Positions 60,016-64,000 of a stretch of DNA of 64,000 nucleotides are shown here, piece by piece (positions within the stretch are counted from its first letter, which is position 1; every line of letters begins with the position of its first letter). Origin of the DNA: CCMP332 sp040218795. GTDB taxonomy: Bacteria > Bacteroidota > Bacteroidia > Cytophagales > CCMP332. The notes beneath the pieces were generated by a model. It did not search any database. It was not told the origin of the DNA and saw only the letters and a list, made by a program, of their open reading frames with translations. Position numbers and translations under genes: made by a program. The stretch covers positions 124,001 to 188,000 of the forward strand of contig JAVJQT010000010.1 of assembly GCA_040218795.1 (NCBI GenBank), in the 5' to 3' direction.

Positions 60016-61242
60016 ATGAAATTTCTCGCGGTTGCCATAACTATTATTCTCATTTTGCTCCTGAATATTTATTTGTTCAGGGGCATAAATGGCCTTATTG
60101 ATAAGAAGAAGAATAAAAAACTTTTTCAAATTCTTTTTTGGGTCTGGACCATCCCACTGCCACTGCTGATCATTGCCGTTGCGGTACTGCCAACAGAATA
60201 TTTCAAAGGTGTGTCAAGAAGTATTATTCTAACTTATACCATATTTGATATCATTGGCAAGATTATTTTGCTCTTGTTTTTTGTGCTGGACGACCTGATC
60301 CATTTCAGTTCTAAAAAAATTAAGGAGAAAAAAGGCAAACAGGTCTATGATGAATCGCGAAAACAATTTATAAAAAAGACAGGCATTGCTATTTCGGTTT
60401 TGCCGGTTGCCGGTTTTTCATTTGGAATTGTTTCAGGTGCACACAATTATAATTGGCACAAGATTAAGGTAAGCATCCCCAACCTTCCCGATGAGTTTCA
60501 CGGGCTTAGAATCGGTCAGATTTCAGATCTTCATTCGGGAAGCTTTAGCAATTTCACTGCTGTTAAAGGCGGAATTGACATGTTCATGTCTGAAAAACCG
60601 GACCTTGTTTTTTTTTGCGGAGATATCGTCAATGACCAGGCATGGGAAATAAAAGCAGTTTTTGATATTTACAAAAATGTAAAGGCGCCTTTGGGTGTGT
60701 ATTCTATTTTGGGAAATCACGATTATGGCGATTATTCCAATTGGAAAAGCCAAAGTGCCAAGATGAAAAACTTTCAGGGGATACTGGATGCCCACCAAAA
60801 TCTCGGATGGGATTTATTGAGAAACGAAAATAGAATACTTAAAATTGGAAATGATCGACTGGCAGTTATTGGGGTAGAAAATTGGGGCGCCAATATGAGA
60901 TTTCAAAAACACGGAGATCTGGAAAAAGCAAAAAAAGGCACGGAAGATGTTTCTACGAAATTATTGCTTTCTCATGACCCAAGCCATTGGGATGCACAAG
61001 TTATACCTGAGCATCCGGACATTGACCTAATGTTTGCGGGCCATACGCATGGTTTTCAATTTGGAATAGAAACTCCACTATTTAGATGGAGTCCGGCACA
61101 ATATTTATATCCACAGTGGGCGGGCTTGTATAAAAAGGGCAATCAGCAGCTCTATGTCAACAGAGGCTTTGGCTTTATCGGATACCCCGGAAGAATTGGG
61201 ATTTTACCCGAACTAACGCTTATCGAGCTGGTAAAAGGATAA
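60016..61242 (+). CDS. Membrane-bound metallophosphoesterase (YkuE-like)
   Basis: A 408-residue protein. It has three N-terminal hydrophobic segments (about 2-24, 37-58 and 68-92), a signal-like segment (about 115-140), then the phosphoesterase domain: GQISDLHSGSF, CGDIVND, LGNHDYGDY and AGHTHGFQFG. It starts directly after the permease stop, as fifth gene of the efflux operon. Family members cleave lipid or nucleotide phosphoesters at the membrane; a link to the pump is unknown. Confidence 0.9.
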   Translation: MKFLAVAITIILILLLNIYLFRGINGLIDKKKNKKLFQILFWVWTIPLPLLIIAVAVLPTEYFKGVSRSIILTYTIFDIIGKIILLLFFVLDDLIHFSSKKIKEKKGKQVYDESRKQFIKKTGIAISVLPVAGFSFGIVSGAHNYNWHKIKVSIPNLPDEFHGLRIGQISDLHSGSFSNFTAVKGGIDMFMSEKPDLVFFCGDIVNDQAWEIKAVFDIYKNVKAPLGVYSILGNHDYGDYSNWKSQSAKMKNFQGILDAHQNLGWDLLRNENRILKIGNDRLAVIGVENWGANMRFQKHGDLEKAKKGTEDVSTKLLLSHDPSHWDAQVIPEHPDIDLMFAGHTHGFQFGIETPLFRWSPAQYLYPQWAGLYKKGNQQLYVNRGFGFIGYPGRIGILPELTLIELVKG

Positions 61243-61364
61243 TTAATTTGTTCTGAAATTGAAATGCTTAAAGCCCAAAAGAGCGAAATGGAATCATCCA
61301 TTCGGAATTAAAGGTTTTTGCTAAGGAATATTTTTTAATATTTTCACATTGATAATTTAAGAAA

Positions 61365-61763
61365 TTGAAAAATTCAATATACCTTTTTTTAAGTCTTCTA
61401 GTTCTCACTTTTGTAGCTTCATGCAACAGTAATGACGATGCCGTTGGAGGGCAACCAATCGTTCAAAATGATTCTTCCCTCTCTTCCGGTAAATTGATCG
61501 TAATTGTGGAGGATGTCAATAATAATCCTGTTTCGGGAGTCAGAGTTACACTTCACGGTACTTTAGAGGATCTTGAGAAAGGAATTTGGCTTTATAATTT
61601 GTTAAATGATAGTCGTGGCGAAGTCGATTTTGGTTTTATAAATCTTGGCAATTACTATATCTATGCCGAGGAAATTGGAGGGACGCGTAGAAATAATGCT
61701 CCCGGTGATGCAGCTCAGGTTCGATCTCAACAAATCACACCTAGAACAGTCGTTATTCGATAA
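61365..61763 (+). CDS. Small lipoprotein with Ig-like fold, unknown
   Basis: A 132-residue lipoprotein: signal (about 1-19) with lipobox-like FVASC (Cys20), then a CarboxypepD_reg-like/Ig domain (about 45-110; KLIVIVEDVNNNPVSGVRVTLHGT and GEVDFGFINLGNYYIYAEEIG). Start is TTG at 61365, as no ATG lies in the signal peptide. It stands alone between the efflux operon and the SulP gene. Confidence 0.75.
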   Translation: MKNSIYLFLSLLVLTFVASCNSNDDAVGGQPIVQNDSSLSSGKLIVIVEDVNNNPVSGVRVTLHGTLEDLEKGIWLYNLLNDSRGEVDFGFINLGNYYIYAEEIGGTRRNNAPGDAAQVRSQQITPRTVVIR

Positions 61764-61804
61764 GAATTATATCAAATTTTATTCTACTCAATTTTAAATA
61801 AATA

Positions 61805-61821
61805 CAAAATTCTAAATTTTG
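61805..61821. repeat. AT-rich inverted repeat upstream of SulP
   Basis: CAAAATT and AATTTTG with a 3-base loop. It could be a weak terminator of the lipoprotein gene or a binding site. Confidence 0.3.
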
Positions 61822-61869
61822 ATAAATTAATAATTTCAATTCTTAATAAATGCCTTAATTTTAAGCTCT

Positions 61870-63411
61870 ATGCAGCTAAACGGAAACACTCTTAAATCAG
61901 ATTTTTCTTCCTCGATAGTCGTTTTCCTTGTCGCACTACCCTTGTGTCTTGGGATAGCCCTGGCATCAGGCGCTCCTTTGTTTTCAGGAATCATTTCGGG
62001 AATACTCGGAGGTATAGTTGTGGGTTCTCTATCGGGCTCCAATAAAAGTGTAAGTGGGCCGGCCGCAGGACTTGCCATAATTGTTCTCAATGCCATTGAA
62101 ACCCTTGGGGCCTGGGAAGTTTTTCTAATGGCGGTAGTATTATCCGGTCTATTACAAATAGTTCTTTACATTTTTAAAGCGGGCTTTGTAGCTGAATTAT
62201 TTCCCAATTCTGTAATCAAAGGGATGCTCGCTGCAATTGGGATTGTAATTACTTTGAAGCAAATTCCCCATGCATTGGGAAGGGATACGGATTTTGAAGG
62301 AGAATATGAATTCTTTCAAATTGCAGATGGTGAAAACACCTTTTCTGAAATATTAAGGGCGATTGAAACAATGAGCCTCGGTGCTCTCATTATCACTGTA
62401 TTGAGTCTTGCAATTCTGATTTTTTGGGAAAAAGTAGTTTCTAAACAAAAGAATTTTATTTCGAGTATTCCCGGCGCTTTGGTAGTAGTAGTTTTAGGAA
62501 TCTCACTGAATGAGTTTTATCACAATTATTTTCCTTCAATGGAGTTGCTTGGCGAAGATGATCATTTGGTGACTTTACCGGTATTTTCAACCTTTGAAGG
62601 TTTTAAAAATGCATTGGCATTTCCGGATTTCTCGGCATTGCTCAGACTGGATGTATATATTGTTGCCGTTACTCTGGCTATTGTGGCCAGCCTTGAAACG
62701 CTTCTAAACGTTGAAGCAACAGATAAAATTGACCCCGAAAAAAGATCTTCAGATACCAATCAGGAATTATTGGCCCAGGGCGTAGGAAATACAATTTCCG
62801 GATTGATCGGAGGACTTCCAATTACATCGGTTATCGTCAGGTCTTCTGCCAATGTGTATTCAGGAGCCAAATCCAGATTATCGACAATTTTACACGGGTT
62901 CTGGTTGGTTAGCACCATTGCCCTTTTACCTCAATGGTTGAACAAAATACCGCTTGCCTCCCTTGCCGCCATACTCTTTATAGTAGGTTATAAATTGGCG
63001 AGCATTGATCTGTTTAAATCGATGTATAGAAAGGGAAAAGATCAATTTTATCCATTCCTGATTACAATTATCGCCATCGTTTTTACAGACCTGCTCATCG
63101 GTATCTGTATTGGATTGGTAATAGGCTTTATTTTCGTTGTATTCAGAAATTATCATTCCGCCCTGACCGTAGTGAAGGATGAAAACTATTATCTTTTCAG
63201 ATTTAATAAGGATGTTTCATTTATGAATAAAGCAAAATTGAAAACTGAATTGGGAAAAATTCCCGATAATTCATTTTTGATTTTAGACGCTCACAAAGCT
63301 CAGTTTATTGATAATGACATTATAGATATTCTTGAAGACTTTTCGCTTAATGCCAAGTCCAAGAATATTACCATAGAATATATTCACATTGACCTAAGAA
63401 AATCACTTTAA
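61870..63411 (+). CDS. SulP-family anion transporter, adjacent to carbonic anhydrase
   Basis: A 513-residue SLC26-type transporter: membrane part (about 15-420; VFLVALPLCLGIALASGAPLFSGI, SGPAAGLAIIVLN, GLIGGLPITSVIVRSSANV) and a C-terminal STAS-like part (about 440-510; SFLILDAHKAQFIDNDIIDIL). The next gene, a beta-carbonic anhydrase, overlaps it by one base. This pairing fits bicarbonate uptake (BicA-type or related), an inference from context. Confidence 0.92.
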   Translation: MQLNGNTLKSDFSSSIVVFLVALPLCLGIALASGAPLFSGIISGILGGIVVGSLSGSNKSVSGPAAGLAIIVLNAIETLGAWEVFLMAVVLSGLLQIVLYIFKAGFVAELFPNSVIKGMLAAIGIVITLKQIPHALGRDTDFEGEYEFFQIADGENTFSEILRAIETMSLGALIITVLSLAILIFWEKVVSKQKNFISSIPGALVVVVLGISLNEFYHNYFPSMELLGEDDHLVTLPVFSTFEGFKNALAFPDFSALLRLDVYIVAVTLAIVASLETLLNVEATDKIDPEKRSSDTNQELLAQGVGNTISGLIGGLPITSVIVRSSANVYSGAKSRLSTILHGFWLVSTIALLPQWLNKIPLASLAAILFIVGYKLASIDLFKSMYRKGKDQFYPFLITIIAIVFTDLLIGICIGLVIGFIFVVFRNYHSALTVVKDENYYLFRFNKDVSFMNKAKLKTELGKIPDNSFLILDAHKAQFIDNDIIDILEDFSLNAKSKNITIEYIHIDLRKSL

Positions 63412-64000
63412 TGGACACTTACCGAAGATTATTACTAAATAATAAGGCCTGGGTCCAGGAAAAATTAAGTTTAGCAAACAATTATTTTCTGAGTCTTGCC
63501 AAAAAACAAAACCCCGAATTCCTGTGGATTGGGTGTTCTGATAGCAGAGTCCCGGCAGAAGAAATTACAGGAACCCAGGCGGGTGAAATTTATGTCCATA
63601 GAAATGTCGGAAATCTCGTCGTCCCCAAAGATGCCAATATGCTAAGCGCCTTGCAGTATTCAGTAGAGATTCTCGATGTAAAACACATCATCGTTTGTGG
63701 CCATTACGGTTGCGGAGGAATAGAAGTGGCCATGGATCATTCCGATTTTGGTATTCTCGGTAATTGGCTTGAAAATGTGAAGGGGGTTTATAATAATCAT
63801 AAGGAGGAATTGGATAAGCTGGAAAACCGAACTGAAAGATTTAAAAGAATTGTCGAATTAAATGTTATTGCTCAGGTTGAAAACCTGATGAATTCTGAGA
63901 TCATTAAAAACAAATGGCAAAAAGATTCATTGCCATTATTACACGGATGGGTGTACGATGTTGAAACCGGAATTTTAAAAGATCTGGTCCTAAAATCACC
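63411..64000 (+). CDS. Beta-carbonic anhydrase (5' part)
   Basis: An ATG at 63411 overlaps the SulP stop (TTTAATG). About 196 residues are visible and the gene runs past the window. The zinc ligands are in order: Cys and Asp-x-Arg in WIGCSDSRVP, then His and Cys in VCGHYGCGG. Beta-carbonic anhydrases interconvert CO2 and bicarbonate. Family length is about 205-220, so only the end is missing. Coupling with SulP suggests bicarbonate supply. Confidence 0.93.
   Translation, partial: MDTYRRLLLNNKAWVQEKLSLANNYFLSLAKKQNPEFLWIGCSDSRVPAEEITGTQAGEIYVHRNVGNLVVPKDANMLSALQYSVEILDVKHIIVCGHYGCGGIEVAMDHSDFGILGNWLENVKGVYNNHKEELDKLENRTERFKRIVELNVIAQVENLMNSEIIKNKWQKDSLPLLHGWVYDVETGILKDLVLKS

Overview
This 64 kb window is chromosomal DNA from a low-GC member of the Bacteroidota, most likely a Cytophagales-type marine or soil gliding bacterium. 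The evidence is a gliding-motility/type IX secretion C-terminal domain protein (36742-38622), families typical of the phylum (BT_3928-like MauE/DoxX protein, DUF1599, DUF3822, DUF1573, OmpP1/FadL porin, Bat proteins), and promoters of the Bacteroidota form TTTG-N19-TAnnTTTG, seen in full upstream of tRNA-Gln and of the tetR-like gene. Shine-Dalgarno sequences are rare. Several genes appear to begin with TTG.

Layout. 1-4.8 kb: end of kbl, a TPR lipoprotein, divergent folP-cdaA, then DUF1599, BT_3928-like and shikimate kinase genes. 4.8-8.1 kb: an OmpP1/FadL porin and a Trp-rich protein with a long Ser/Arg repeat tail (minus strand). 8.2-14.4 kb: proS, an NfeD/flotillin pair, and three tandem paralogous secreted proteins of unknown function. 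14.4-24.3 kb: rlmN, DUF302, a thioesterase, a TRAP permease pair without its binding protein, a desaturase, a short ECF sigma factor, SRPBCC/TfoX, a SulP transporter and a small three-gene cluster. 24.3-27.6 kb: a Bat-type DUF58/VWA cluster and a DUF1573 protein. 27.7-33.3 kb: thioesterase, three Nudix genes, DUF3822-coaD, and pyrE-phosphoesterase. 33.3-40.2 kb: a Lys/Ala-rich protein, hisS-hutH, a type IX substrate, YbaB, a glycosyltransferase and PspC. 40.3-47.4 kb: an OmpA/TPR lipoprotein, pdhB, ffh, and a LuxR-type response regulator with a TPR histidine kinase.

47.4-49.7 kb is the accessory part. It is AT-rich and sits between the histidine kinase and tRNA-Gln. It holds two duplicated promoter-terminator units that look like small-RNA genes, a two-gene module whose second protein carries a HEPN-type R-x4-H motif, and what looks like a decayed reading frame beside the tRNA. 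49.8-64 kb: purL, a GT4 glycosyltransferase, a TetR-TolC-HlyD-RND efflux operon with a membrane phosphoesterase at its end, a small lipoprotein, and a SulP transporter overlapping a beta-carbonic anhydrase that runs off the window.

Most genes are housekeeping or envelope functions. The strongest candidates for undescribed biology are the duplicated small-RNA-like units, the HEPN-like gene pair, the three tandem paralogs, and the Trp-rich/Ser-Arg repeat protein.
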